The translations under genes were made by a program, and so were the position numbers. From positions 8,532,501 through 8,596,500 of the forward strand of contig NZ_CP048222.1 of NCBI RefSeq assembly GCF_010119975.1: a DNA stretch of 64,000 nt. The letters run 5' to 3'. The DNA is from Rhodocytophaga rosea (GTDB lineage Bacteria; Bacteroidota; Bacteroidia; Cytophagales; 172606-1). The notes beneath the pieces are model-generated. The model was not told where the DNA came from. It did not search any database and saw only the letters and a list, made by a program, of their open reading frames with translations. This document shows positions 8,627 through 18,308 of the stretch, in pieces; positions within the stretch are counted from its first letter, which is position 1, and each line of letters starts with the position of its first letter.

Positions 8627-11600
8627 TTAGAAAGTTGCCTGAACGCCAAATTGTAAGATTCTGGGCTGTGGAGAACTGCCATCGTCCTGACCGTTAGCCA
8701 GGGAAAAGTCTCCTTTCTGATAGCTTCTTCCTCTGGTTACTTCCGGATCGAAGCCCAGATATTTGGTGAACGTATACAGGTTTTGTACGCCTACGTAGGC
8801 TCTGAATCTGGCAACAAATCCGCCTGTCCAGCTTTCTAAACTTTTGGCTGGAATGGCATAGCCAAGCTGAATATTGCGGACACGCATAAAATCAGCTTTC
8901 TCAATCCATCTGTCTGAATAGCGGTTGTTTCCATTGGGGTCGTTGGCCACCGCCCGGGGCATGGTATTGCTGGTTCCAGGGCCGGTCCATCGTTCCAGCA
9001 CACGGGTAGAAAAATTATTTCCACTGTTCATACTCTCTAACTGGGACCGGGCATTGTTATAGACTTGAATGCCTCCTACGCCTTGTAACAATACGGAGAG
9101 ATCAAAGCCTATATAAGCCGCAGATAAATTGATCCCATAGAAATATTTCGGATTAGGATTTCCAATAGTGGTACGGTCCTGGGAGTCTATTTTCCCATCT
9201 CCGTTCACATCTACAAACCGGATATCGCCAGGTGCCCTGGAGGCTGAGAAAGCATCGGGTAAGGCAGCGTTCACCTCTTCCTGGGTCTGATAAATACCGT
9301 CTGTTTTAAATCCATAAAAATGGCCTAAAGACTCTCCTACAATCGTACGGTGCGAAGTAGCCCCTCCAACTCCAGTTATAATAGGAGGAGCAGTTCCTAA
9401 ATCCAATACTTCATTATGCACCGTCGTGATATTACCTCCGGCACTGTAAGTGAATTTGCCTATGCTATTCCGGTAGTTTAGCGACAGTTCAATGCCATTG
9501 TTGAGAATTTTTCCTATGTTGGCATCAGCCGGCAAGAAATAGCCAGACGTATAGGGAATAGGCAATCCGATTAATACATCCTTGGTAATTTTTTTATAAT
9601 AATCAAAGGTGAGTTCTATCTTGCCCCGGAGTAAGCTTATGTCTGCGCCAATATCTAACTGGTTACTGGTTTCCCAGCGCAGGTTTTCGTTGGCAAAAGT
9701 AATAGGTGCCGGACCTCTTGTAATAACCTGCCCGGTACCGATGGGATAGAAAATGGTAGTTTGCAGGGCACTCATGAAAGCAAAGTTAGCACCTGTAAAC
9801 TGGTTGCCAGACTGGCCCCAGCTTCCTCTCAATTTAATATCGTCAACTATGTCATTTTTAGGGAAGAAAGCTTCCTGGCTAACACGCCATCCGGCTGATA
9901 CTGATGGGAACGTCTGGGAGCGGTTGTCTTTGGAGAAACGGGAGGTATTATCATTCCGCACATTGATGGTGAGTAAATACTTCTGTTTATAGGCATAATT
10001 AATCCTGCCCAGAAAACCTCTCAGTGCCCAATGATCGGCTTCATTGGCTGCTGAAACAGCCGTTCCCGTAGAGGCAAAACGGATTTGTGAATTAAACAGG
10101 TTATTGCCCTGGAGCCGTACTTTGTCGAACCGGAAATTTGTTTCTTCTTCACCTACTAACAGTGTCAGATCATGGTCGCCAAACTTTCTGTTATAGGTTA
10201 AGGTATGCGTTAAATTGGTGGTTAGCTCAATAGGACGCTCCTGTGTCAGCAGGGAATTTCTTTTAGAAATACCATCAAAGGCAAATTCTTCCTGAAAGAA
10301 ATCGCCACTGCCCACTGTATAATCAATACCTCCGGAAATCCGGTATTTTAATCCATTTAATATTTCAACTTCCCCATACACATTGGCTAACACTTTCCGG
10401 GTAATAATTCTGGTTTCAGTTACCCTAGGATCCGTTCTCATGATTATATTATTACCGGTAGCGCCTTCACCTCGGGTAGTATTGTTTTCCGGATTATATC
10501 CCAAAGCCGCATTAGGATCATATATTTTATAATACGGTGCATTTAACGCAGAAGTAAAACCTCCAAAAATAGCATCTTCGCCCTGGTTTAATCTGTCAGT
10601 AGAACTTAATAAAAGGGATTCACCAAATTTAAACCGCTTGCCAGCTTTTATATCTGAATTGGCTTTGATAGAATATCTTTTAAAACGTTGTGCTGGTTCT
10701 ATTCCATCCTGGTCAAAATAGCCGGCTCCAATAAAATAATTCGCACTGGCTGTACCGCCGCTTACAGATAAGTTGTGGCTATTGATTGCACCGGCTCTGA
10801 AAACAGCATCCTGCCAGTTTACAAACGGTTGCCCTCTAAACTGGCTCAGATCACGCCCTAGTTCTGCCTGTAGGTCTATATACTGGTTAACATTGAGTAC
10901 ATCTATTCGCTTGGGTGTGTAGGCTGCCCCCATATATCCGTCATAGGTAAAGGTAGCTTTTCCATCCTTGCCCCGTTTGGTAGTAACAATAATTACACCA
11001 TTGGCAGCTCTGGCACCATAGATAGCTGCCGCCGAAGCATCTTTCAGCACATCTATTGATTCAATATCACTGGGGTTGATACCCGAAAGGGGATTAGACT
11101 CTGTGCTTGAATTCGTATTTACCGTCTGGTTGGTTGTCTGCACAATTGGAACACCATCAATTACCCAAAGTGGCTGGTTTACCCCGGTGGTACCAATCCC
11201 CCGGATACGCACGTTAATGGGTGCACCAGGGTCTCCGCTTCTGTTAGAAATATTTACGCCAGTTACCCTGCCTGCCAGGATCTGGTCAGGGCTGGTTACC
11301 GGTTTAGAGGTAATGCCTATATCCTCTCCCCGGATACCGCTGATAGCTCCTGTTAAATCTGCCTTTTTCTGGGTACCATAACCTACTACTACTACTTCTT
11401 CCAGAGCTTTTACATCGGTAATCAAAGCAACTGGTATCGTACTACGGTTTCCTACCCGGATTTCCTGGGATTGATAGCCTATTAAACTAACAACCAGAAC
11501 TGTGTTTTCATCCTGAACCGGTATTTGAAATTCCCCATTAGAATCAGTAGTAGTACCTTTGCTGGTACCTTTAATAATGATATTTGCCCCAGGTAGTACA

Positions 11601-11719
11601 TCCCCGTTTTCAGTATCAGTTATCTTTCCTTTAACTGTTCTTTCCTGGGCATAAACAGTAAGAAAACCTGTCAGCAGCAGAAAACTTACTAACAACATTC
11701 TGATGGTAGAACTTCTCAT
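8627..11719 (-). CDS. SusC/RagA family TonB-dependent outer-membrane transporter
   Basis: 1030 residues. A signal peptide ends near VYAQ (residue 25). A carboxypeptidase-D-like regulatory domain follows (about 26-110, RTVKGKITDTENGDVLPGANI). Next come the SusC linker EEVVVVGYGTQKKADLTGAIS, a plug domain with SIDVLKDASAAAIYGARAANGVI, and a 22-stranded-type barrel ending in phenylalanine (QFGVQATF). The motif DVNGDGKIDSQDRTTIGNPNPK is characteristic of SusC barrels. It imports ligands captured by SusD across the outer membrane using TonB energy. It is the first gene of a four-gene operon. No anti-sigma/sigma or hybrid two-component regulator is adjacent, so regulation is not evident here. Confidence 0.97.
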   Translation of the reverse strand: MRSSTIRMLLVSFLLLTGFLTVYAQERTVKGKITDTENGDVLPGANIIIKGTSKGTTTDSNGEFQIPVQDENTVLVVSLIGYQSQEIRVGNRSTIPVALITDVKALEEVVVVGYGTQKKADLTGAISGIRGEDIGITSKPVTSPDQILAGRVTGVNISNRSGDPGAPINVRIRGIGTTGVNQPLWVIDGVPIVQTTNQTVNTNSSTESNPLSGINPSDIESIDVLKDASAAAIYGARAANGVIIVTTKRGKDGKATFTYDGYMGAAYTPKRIDVLNVNQYIDLQAELGRDLSQFRGQPFVNWQDAVFRAGAINSHNLSVSGGTASANYFIGAGYFDQDGIEPAQRFKRYSIKANSDIKAGKRFKFGESLLLSSTDRLNQGEDAIFGGFTSALNAPYYKIYDPNAALGYNPENNTTRGEGATGNNIIMRTDPRVTETRIITRKVLANVYGEVEILNGLKYRISGGIDYTVGSGDFFQEEFAFDGISKRNSLLTQERPIELTTNLTHTLTYNRKFGDHDLTLLVGEEETNFRFDKVRLQGNNLFNSQIRFASTGTAVSAANEADHWALRGFLGRINYAYKQKYLLTINVRNDNTSRFSKDNRSQTFPSVSAGWRVSQEAFFPKNDIVDDIKLRGSWGQSGNQFTGANFAFMSALQTTIFYPIGTGQVITRGPAPITFANENLRWETSNQLDIGADISLLRGKIELTFDYYKKITKDVLIGLPIPYTSGYFLPADANIGKILNNGIELSLNYRNSIGKFTYSAGGNITTVHNEVLDLGTAPPIITGVGGATSHRTIVGESLGHFYGFKTDGIYQTQEEVNAALPDAFSASRAPGDIRFVDVNGDGKIDSQDRTTIGNPNPKYFYGINLSAAYIGFDLSVLLQGVGGIQVYNNARSQLESMNSGNNFSTRVLERWTGPGTSNTMPRAVANDPNGNNRYSDRWIEKADFMRVRNIQLGYAIPAKSLESWTGGFVARFRAYVGVQNLYTFTKYLGFDPEVTRGRSYQKGDFSLANGQDDGSSPQPRILQFGVQATF

Positions 11720-12341
11720 AGTTTTAGGTTAAGTAATAATTACGAATTCCGGCCTTTTATTATAAAGCCATATATGATAAGCTTAACTAGTAATTTTTCA
11801 GGCTATAGACCTGATAAAGGTATTCTATTTAACTATGTTCTCACTAATTTTTTGGCAAGGAAAGACATGTTTCTATCTATACAATTACTATCAAAGCTGG
11901 CCTTTTGATTGTATAAATATTTGCATTTTCAGTATGAATTTTCAATGTATAAACAATAAATTGATAAGTCAATAAATTACAGTAGAAAAGCAGAAAAATA
12001 TTGCGTGAATGAAGTTTGTACCGGTGTGCAAACGAGCGGCAACTTATAGAGAAATACAGCATTAAAAGAAATCAGTGTGAATCCTTGGTGAATGTTGATA
12101 CAATTATTATACTGTACATATAACTTCTGCCCCTTCTTATTTTGTAAATACTTGGATAGGACAAGAGTTATGAAGAGAGAATCGGCATAAAGCAGAGTAT
12201 GTATAAGTGGTAATCAACCAAAATATAGCCTGGTAGTTATTTTCAACTATATAAGTTAACCGGTTTCCTTACCAATACAAGCTGAAATTGACTGATTCCA
12301 GTCACCACCAGACAAAAAAATACATAGCTATATATTTACTG
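11720..12341. other. Divergent spacer between susC and the amine-oxidase gene
   Basis: This AT-rich spacer of about 620 bp must hold the promoters for the susC operon (minus) and the FAD oxidoreductase (plus). A TACCTTTA hexamer-like stretch on the minus strand near 11815 resembles the Bacteroidota -7 element, but no convincing -33 partner was found. One 61-codon minus frame exists (11877-12062), but it lacks domain or compositional support and is not called. Confidence 0.5.
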
Positions 12342-13811
12342 ATGAACGAATATAAGAGAAGAGATTTTCTAAAAAGCACAGTAGTAGCAGGAGCTTCCCT
12401 ACTGACTCCCGACATATTGTATAGCACAGATGAATCAAAAGCAAATGCACAGACAGCCACTGCACCGTTTCCCCATACAAGTGCTTCTAAAAAGGTAATT
12501 GTAGCCGGAGCTGGTATAGCTGGTCTGTGCTGTGGCTATGAATTAATGAAGCGGGGCCATGAGGTAATTATTCTGGAAGCTTCCGGAAGGCATGGCGGGC
12601 ATGTATTAACGGTACGGGATGGGTTATCAGATGGCCTGTATGCCGACTTCGGAGCCGAAAATATTACCAAACCGGGGTATGAGTTATTCTGGGAATATGC
12701 CAAAGAGTTTAATCTGACGGTTCTTCCTTACCCGAAACGGGATAATATCTTAAGAAGGATTGATGGACAGTTTTACACCGAACAGATGCTGGCAGATCCG
12801 GCTGTCCTTAAAAAATTCGGATTGAATCAGCGGGAAATCAAATATTTGTCGGAACACTCCTGGCCCGAGCTGGAACTACTATATACCAGGCCCTATCTTG
12901 ATAAATTTACCGATGAATATCAGCCCTTTGGGGTTGGCTATGACCACCTGGATACTACACCCATTGCCCAAATCTATAAAAAAGAAGGTGCTTCTCCAGG
13001 GGCTTTACAACTTCTGGGCGGTATGCATACCTCTGCCTTGTTTGAGTTGTGGAGGCAAAGCATTTTAGATTTGCGGGGCCTGCCTCTTTTTCCATTAAAA
13101 GTCTATAGACTCAAAGATGGTAATCAGAGTCTTCCCAATGCATTTGCCAAAAAGCTCGGAGTCAGGGTAAAGTTGAACTGCCCGATTTTAAAGATCAAGC
13201 ATGGCCAGTCTGGGGTAACTATTACCTATAAAGAATTTAATGAAGAAAAAGAAATAACTGCGGATCATCTGGCGAATTGTATTCCCTTACCTGCTTTCCG
13301 GAATATTCCGGTTGAGCCTGCCTTTTCTCCGGAAAAACAATATGCAATTGACAATGTTACCTATGATTCCTATGCCAGATTTGTATTTCAGGCAAGCTCC
13401 AAATTCTGGGAAGCCGATAAGCTCAGCATCAATATGGAGTTAAATCACCCGGATATTGCCGCTATCTGGCAGGTAGCAGAAGAAGTGGATACACACCGGG
13501 TCGCATTGATGGGTATGGGGCCGGGCGGCACTTCTCCACAACGTGCCCTGGCTGGTTTCCGGCAGGTATATCCTGGCAAGCACGACACCATTGAACAAGC
13601 CCTGGTAAAAGACTGGACCAAAGAACAATTTTCTCCTACCTGCGAACGGCTTAATTTTCCAATGGGCGAACTGCGTAAATTCTGGCCACATGTAATGGCT
13701 TCCCACGGGCGAATACATTTTGCCGGCGCCTATGCAGATAATCTGAACTGGGGGATGGAAGCCGCTACCAGGTCGGCAAACCGGGTAGCCAAAGAAATTG
13801 ACCAGGCTTAA
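12342..13811 (+). CDS. Tat-exported FAD-dependent amine-oxidase-like oxidoreductase
   Basis: The protein starts at MNEYKRRDFLKST, a twin-arginine signal; an upstream in-frame start at 12288 would bury that signal, so 12342 is preferred (489 residues). The dinucleotide-binding fold is explicit: KKVIVAGAGIAGLCCGYELMK with acidic E at the end of strand 2 (VIILEASGRHGGHV), the flavin monoamine oxidase/phytoene desaturase pattern. The C-terminal FAD contact region is HFAGAYADNLNWGMEAATRSA. It is predicted to oxidise an amine or similar substrate in the periplasm using FAD. The next gene, 54 bp downstream, encodes a c-type cytochrome that could accept the electrons. The substrate is unknown. Confidence 0.88.
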   Translation: MNEYKRRDFLKSTVVAGASLLTPDILYSTDESKANAQTATAPFPHTSASKKVIVAGAGIAGLCCGYELMKRGHEVIILEASGRHGGHVLTVRDGLSDGLYADFGAENITKPGYELFWEYAKEFNLTVLPYPKRDNILRRIDGQFYTEQMLADPAVLKKFGLNQREIKYLSEHSWPELELLYTRPYLDKFTDEYQPFGVGYDHLDTTPIAQIYKKEGASPGALQLLGGMHTSALFELWRQSILDLRGLPLFPLKVYRLKDGNQSLPNAFAKKLGVRVKLNCPILKIKHGQSGVTITYKEFNEEKEITADHLANCIPLPAFRNIPVEPAFSPEKQYAIDNVTYDSYARFVFQASSKFWEADKLSINMELNHPDIAAIWQVAEEVDTHRVALMGMGPGGTSPQRALAGFRQVYPGKHDTIEQALVKDWTKEQFSPTCERLNFPMGELRKFWPHVMASHGRIHFAGAYADNLNWGMEAATRSANRVAKEIDQA

Positions 13812-13865
13812 TTCCCTGCCATTATGATATGTTTATGTTCAATCCAAGTATATTGTCTTTGATTA

Positions 13866-14729
13866 ATGCGTACAAACCGGTTTTTTATCAACAACGCTAT
13901 TATTCTCTTGATTTGCAGCTTAAGTTTCTGGTTAGAGAGAGGTAAGGATAAATTGATGTTGGTGCAACACAGGCAAGAATTAGGGAAGAAAAAAACAGCT
14001 AAACAGAAGCCTGAAAATTTTCCCCCAAACTTTTTTATGGCGTCTGTCTACATTGAAAAGACTACCCATTTCTACAGGCAAGGACAAAATAAACCTCCGG
14101 TTGTAAAAATACTCAGTCCGGAAAATAATACATCTGTTGAGCCAGATGCCCGCATCCGCTATTTTATCAGTGTGTCAGATGAGGAAGATGGGAAATCGGA
14201 ATTTCAGGAAATAGCTTCAAATGAAGTTTTTCTCGAAGTCACATACGCACCCGATTCTTCGAAAGTGGCTGACTATTTGGTTATTCACAACAAAAACGGA
14301 GCTGAACCTCCAGGTTTAACAGGTATAAAAACCTCTGATTGTTTCAACTGCCATGCTATTAAAAATAAAGGGCAAGGCCCTTCTTTTTCTGAAATTGCCA
14401 AACGGTATCCTCATAATCCTTCTACGATTGAGACACTGGCAATGCGGGTAATGAAAGGGAATAGCGGGGTCTGGGGAAATGCAGCCATGCCCCCTCACGC
14501 TGATATAACACCACAGCAAGCTAGGCAGATTATCCAATGGATACTTAATAATGCGGCTGATCCTAACTATGATTTGTATGCAGGGCTTGAAGGAAGCTTT
14601 CCTACAAGGACTAAAAGCCAGACGGGAGGTTTATATGTACTTACGGCTTCTTATTTAGACCATGGATTGAAAGATATGCCACAACTGCGTCAATCCGGGC
14701 AGCATACGATTCTGCTAAAAGGCAAGTAA
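13866..14729 (+). CDS. Short c-type cytochrome (mono-haem CXXCH) partner protein
   Basis: A 287-residue protein with an N-terminal hydrophobic segment (NNAIILLICSLSFWL) for export. A beta-sandwich-like stretch follows (PVVKILSPENNTSVEPDARIRYFISVSDEEDG), then a class I cytochrome c domain with CFNCH haem attachment near residue 158 and a distal methionine candidate in WGNAAMPPHADI. The same arrangement is found as the C-terminal part of large Bacteroidota PQQ-sugar-dehydrogenase/ThuA/cytochrome fusion proteins. Here it stands alone and ends soon after the GGLYVLTASYLDHG block, so it may be a free-standing derivative of that module. It probably forms an operon with the FAD oxidoreductase and is a plausible electron acceptor (inference). 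Confidence 0.82.
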   Translation: MRTNRFFINNAIILLICSLSFWLERGKDKLMLVQHRQELGKKKTAKQKPENFPPNFFMASVYIEKTTHFYRQGQNKPPVVKILSPENNTSVEPDARIRYFISVSDEEDGKSEFQEIASNEVFLEVTYAPDSSKVADYLVIHNKNGAEPPGLTGIKTSDCFNCHAIKNKGQGPSFSEIAKRYPHNPSTIETLAMRVMKGNSGVWGNAAMPPHADITPQQARQIIQWILNNAADPNYDLYAGLEGSFPTRTKSQTGGLYVLTASYLDHGLKDMPQLRQSGQHTILLKGK

Positions 14730-14856
14730 TACATCAGGGTAATATTTGAAGCGATCACAAAAGGTGATTCTGATTTTCGCCGTTATTTTGGAAAAGATTA
14801 ATCACTTCATTGAACTGCTTACATAGAGGTACTGGTCAGGTTGCCAGTGAGGCAAA

Positions 14857-15040
14857 CTAATATGGAACGTCGTTCCTTTCTTCTCTAACTACCCAGATTT
14901 GCCCTCCATGTTTTGCTATGAATTCATTACAGCATATCAAACCTAATCCTGTTTCTTTTTCTCCACTTGTACCAATAGAAGTTTGCCTGACATCAGATCT
15001 TTAATGATTTCTACCTCAAATTGTTTACAAATCCTACTTA
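14857..15040 (-). pseudogene. Remnant of a histidine kinase C-terminus (HATPase_c G-box)
   Basis: Translating the minus strand up to the TAG at 14857-14859 gives QTSIGTSGEKETGLGLI, then CCNEFIAKHGGQIWVV. This is the G2 box and following helix of HisKA-type sensor kinases, ending in a short divergent tail. Further upstream the reading frame is broken by stops (TAA, TAG) and at least one shift. No start codon or DHp domain remains. The rest of the 580-bp spacer 14730-15308 shows nothing else I can identify. Confidence 0.7.
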
Positions 15041-15308
15041 CTTACTCAAGTATTCGTCTAAAGGTGAGGCTTTTTCTCCCTTAAGAGACAATAAGCCGAG
15101 ACTGATAATCTGTTTTATTTACTCCAGGCTATCAGTCCCCGATGAATAGTAAATTATTTGCTCAACATATCAATTTACTCCTATTTCAATTTTTATATAG
15201 CTTCATAAGAAGTATCACCCAACAGATATTGTATTCGATGGAAGTTTTAGTACTGGACCATACCAGTAGTTATCATTTCCAAATAAAGTTGGTTCTGCAC
15301 ACATTCGA

Positions 15309-17549
15309 TTAGAACTTTAGCATGGCTAATCGACGAAGAAACCCTGCTAATGGCCTCTCAAACGGATTATCACTTACTATATAGGTCCAGGTGGCAGAAG
15401 GTCGCTTTATTTTCAAATCCTCGTCTGGTAAGGTATGCATCTGAGTAAGGGTTGTTTCCAGCAAGGAAAGTAAGTCTTGAAATAAAACATCGGATTTCTT
15501 GTAGAACTCCGTTAATGGCTCTCGGCCTGCCATTCGTTCCCAGAATATTCCTTCCCTGATTGAGGCAATATCGGTTAAGTACTCAGACCAAAGTCTGTCA
15601 TATTGATACAAGATATACCCTTGTTGAAGGGGAGAAAGATTGTTATCATTTGAAAAAAGAACATACTGGCGCTGGGTAAGAAAGATTTTTCGGTGCGTTT
15701 CGATAAAAGACGAATACCGGTACAGGGTTTGGCGCATCTCATGCAATTGCCCTTCTATAATCCGTTGTGCCTGATCTATACTTTTGCTTACCGTAGTATT
15801 TTCAAGGGCTTGTTCTTGTCTGATCTGCTGATACCTCGCCGGCAATAAGCTTTTTAAATTGTATTTCACCATCAAGTCATCCTCCATGGAAATGATAAAT
15901 TGGGTAGAACCCGGATCGCCCTGCCGGCCAGCTCTGCCTTTTAACTGCTTATCAATCCGGTTGCTTTCATGCCGGTTCGTTCCGATGATATGAAGTCCAC
16001 CCAAGGCTATGATCCTTTCCCGATCTATGGCCTCTTTTCCACCTAAGCGTATATCTGTCCCTCGTCCGGCCATATTGGTGGCAATAGTTACAGCACTAAG
16101 CATCCCTGCCTTTTCTATAATGGCTGCTTCCCGTTCATGATGTCTGGCATTCAACACTGTGCAGGTAATACCATGCTGTTGCAGATGGGCCTGCAATTCT
16201 TCTGATTCTCTCACCGTAAGCGTACCGATTAAGATGGGCCTTCCCCTGCGGTGGATGGTGTCAACTTCCTGGAGAATAGCTTGGAGTTTAGCAGTTTTAT
16301 GGGTATAAACCCGGTCTGGATGATCCTTGCGTTGATAAGGTTTATGAGTGGGAATAACCGTTACGCCTAGTCCATAGGTTTTGGCAAATTCCTCGGCTGC
16401 CTGTCTGGCTGTGCCAGTCATACCTGATACTTTTTCATAACAAGCCATCAGGTGTTGTAAAGAAATAGAATTTAAGATTCGCCCCTCAGATTGGATAGGT
16501 AATCCTTCCTTAGCTTCTACAGCTGATTGTAGCCCGTTCGGCCATTTTCTATCCTCTACTACTCTTCCGGTACATTCATCAATCAATTTTATCTGATCCC
16601 CCTCAATAATATAATCAATATCCCGGTGCAACAAGGCTTTTGCTTGTAAAGCCAGGTTGATGGCCGTAAGTAAAGGGTGCTGCTCACTATCATATAAATT
16701 CTGCAATCTGAAGTAGTGTTCTGCTTGGGTACTGCCCCATTCGGTCAGGTATACATTCCGGGCGTACTCATCTGTAAGGTAATCACGCTGCTCCTGCAAG
16801 TGAGTAACAAATCTGGCTACCTGCGTAAGATCAATGGCAGCCACTTCCAGGTTGGCTGCCAGTACTAGTGGATTTCTGGCTTCATCGATCAACAAAGCAT
16901 CTGCCTCATCTACAATGGCGCAGTGCAGCTCTCTGATTACAATTTCATCCAAAGTATACGCCATGCAGGATCTGAGATAATCAAAGCCTACCTGCTTAGC
17001 TGTAGTATAGGTCACCTCACAATGATAGGCGCGCCGTTTCTCTTCCAAGGTATGCTCTTCCTCTATATACCCGACAGATAATCCAAGAAACGTATAAACA
17101 GGTAACGTCCACATGGCATCCCGCCTGGCCAGATAATCATTAAACGTCAATACATGCACCCCTTTTCCGCTCATAGCCTGCAAACAGGCAGGAAAGACAG
17201 CCACTAAGGTTTTACCTTCTCCGGTCTGCATTTCGATCACTGTGCGTTGAGACAAAGCAATGGCCGCTAGAATCTGAACCGCATAGGGAGTGATGGATAA
17301 GGTTCTTATAAAGGCTTGTATTACCAGGGCATAGAGGTCCACTAAATAAGTATCAACAGAGGGAGCTAGTTTGGCTTTGCTTTTTAAGGATAAGGCAAGG
17401 GCTTGTAATTCTGCATCTGATTGAAGAGATAATTGGTTGGTTTGCGCTAGAATTTGATTGAACTGCTCTTGATAAGGAAGCAAATTATCAGTTATGTTAC
17501 TGGATTTTAATCGCTGAAAAAATGTTTTTACTTGTTGAATTGCTTTCAT
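15309..17549 (-). CDS. Short SecA paralogue (SecA2-like preprotein translocase ATPase)
   Basis: 746 residues from the preferred start MKAIQQVKTFFQRL; an upstream in-frame start at 17603 adds an unrelated tail. SecA motor motifs are present: Walker A QTGEGKT (108-114), TFNDYLARRDA, Walker B VDEADALLIDEAR (213-225), VSGMTGTA, NMAGRGTDIRLGG, and GGLHIIGTNRHESNRIDKQLKGRAGRQGDPG. It ends about 350 residues before a typical Bacteroidota SecA and has no C-terminal SEC-C zinc finger. That identifies a second, specialised SecA rather than the housekeeping one. Specialised SecAs usually export a restricted substrate set. The two small genes just upstream on the same strand are the obvious substrate or partner candidates (inference). 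Confidence 0.92.
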   Translation of the reverse strand: MKAIQQVKTFFQRLKSSNITDNLLPYQEQFNQILAQTNQLSLQSDAELQALALSLKSKAKLAPSVDTYLVDLYALVIQAFIRTLSITPYAVQILAAIALSQRTVIEMQTGEGKTLVAVFPACLQAMSGKGVHVLTFNDYLARRDAMWTLPVYTFLGLSVGYIEEEHTLEEKRRAYHCEVTYTTAKQVGFDYLRSCMAYTLDEIVIRELHCAIVDEADALLIDEARNPLVLAANLEVAAIDLTQVARFVTHLQEQRDYLTDEYARNVYLTEWGSTQAEHYFRLQNLYDSEQHPLLTAINLALQAKALLHRDIDYIIEGDQIKLIDECTGRVVEDRKWPNGLQSAVEAKEGLPIQSEGRILNSISLQHLMACYEKVSGMTGTARQAAEEFAKTYGLGVTVIPTHKPYQRKDHPDRVYTHKTAKLQAILQEVDTIHRRGRPILIGTLTVRESEELQAHLQQHGITCTVLNARHHEREAAIIEKAGMLSAVTIATNMAGRGTDIRLGGKEAIDRERIIALGGLHIIGTNRHESNRIDKQLKGRAGRQGDPGSTQFIISMEDDLMVKYNLKSLLPARYQQIRQEQALENTTVSKSIDQAQRIIEGQLHEMRQTLYRYSSFIETHRKIFLTQRQYVLFSNDNNLSPLQQGYILYQYDRLWSEYLTDIASIREGIFWERMAGREPLTEFYKKSDVLFQDLLSLLETTLTQMHTLPDEDLKIKRPSATWTYIVSDNPFERPLAGFLRRLAMLKF

Positions 17550-17663
17550 AGGAATGTAATTAGAATAGGCCAACACGATTAGAAAGGAATGCGTAAAGCA
17601 CACACCTAACCGGGTAAAATCCCGGAACGCGTTACCTTGAGTGAAGAATGAAAAACAAAAAGG

Positions 17664-18071
17664 TTAGCTTATTGGCAAAGCACAGGAGGTAACTTCATCC
17701 TCATCTGCGTTTTGATGGGGAATATTAAACCTATATGTATAGCAGTGAGATGATGGACGAAAATCTATACCTCGGATCAGGGCCTTACTACCTGCTAACC
17801 GGGTAACTGATAAGAGTGATAAGCAATGGATTGAACGGTTATTGGGAAAAGTACTGGTTAGCTTAGCGTTTCCTGGATTAGAATGCAAGACAATACTAAT
17901 AACCTCCAGGTATTGACATGTGCTCCCCTGGTTAACTAATTCAATGGGATATTGAGCAGGGAGTCTGTCTACATAAATAAAGCTTTCAATCTCAACCCAA
18001 TCAAAGCTCAATACATGGACCACCACTGTAAACACAAGAAAAAAAGCAGTATAGGATTTTCTGTGTGCCAT
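17664..18071 (-). CDS. Small predicted exported protein with four cysteines, upstream of SecA paralogue
   Basis: 135 residues of unrecognised family. The N-terminus MAHRKSYTAFFLVFTVVVHVLS has a basic start and a hydrophobic stretch, as in a signal peptide or single anchor. The rest carries four cysteines (STCQY, IHCLS, SHCYT, TSCALP), which could form two disulfides outside the cytoplasm. It ends 114 bp before the SecA paralogue start on the same strand, with a small CCGGG/CCCGG hairpin (about 17610-17625) between them. It could be an export substrate or accessory factor of that SecA. The coding status rests on the open frame, the signal-like N-terminus and the context, not on a recognised domain. 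Confidence 0.5.
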   Translation of the reverse strand: MAHRKSYTAFFLVFTVVVHVLSFDWVEIESFIYVDRLPAQYPIELVNQGSTCQYLEVISIVLHSNPGNAKLTSTFPNNRSIHCLSLLSVTRLAGSKALIRGIDFRPSSHCYTYRFNIPHQNADEDEVTSCALPIS

Positions 18072-18113
18072 GCTTATAAGAAGGATGTGGTATGGTGAGA
18101 CAATATAGGATAT

Positions 18114-18308
18114 TTAGAAGGAATATTTTCTATGTTCATGATCTATTTTGCATCCATCAAAAGGATTGTATGCTGCAACCAATTCAATTGCAGTAAAAAG
18201 AGATAACAAAGCTTTTCGATGGATGCTTACAATTCCGTTCATCATTGAAACCATAAAAAAGCCAATCAACATTGCTGTAAGCCGAGGCTCTACTCCTGAT
18301 ATCACCAT
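18114..18308 (-). CDS. Possible small membrane peptide upstream of the SecA locus
   Basis: A 64-codon frame whose N-terminal half contains a hydrophobic segment (LTAMLIGFFMVSMMNGIVS) and a second, weaker one (ALLSLFTAIELVAAY), with a charged tail (CKIDHEHRKYSF). It lies 42 bp upstream of the four-cysteine protein on the same strand. It matches no family I recognise. It could be a chance open frame, so it is listed with low confidence because of its position and membrane-like composition. Confidence 0.35.
   Translation of the reverse strand: MVISGVEPRLTAMLIGFFMVSMMNGIVSIHRKALLSLFTAIELVAAYNPFDGCKIDHEHRKYSF

Noticed and set aside
11877-12062. 61-codon minus ORF in the susC upstream spacer
   Set aside because: No domain, no start context, AT-driven composition, and it sits in the promoter spacer. 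Not supported as a gene.
17610-17625. CCGGG/CCCGG hairpin between the four-cysteine protein and the SecA paralogue as a terminator
   Set aside because: Only a 5-bp stem and no T-run. Too weak to argue for or against an operon.
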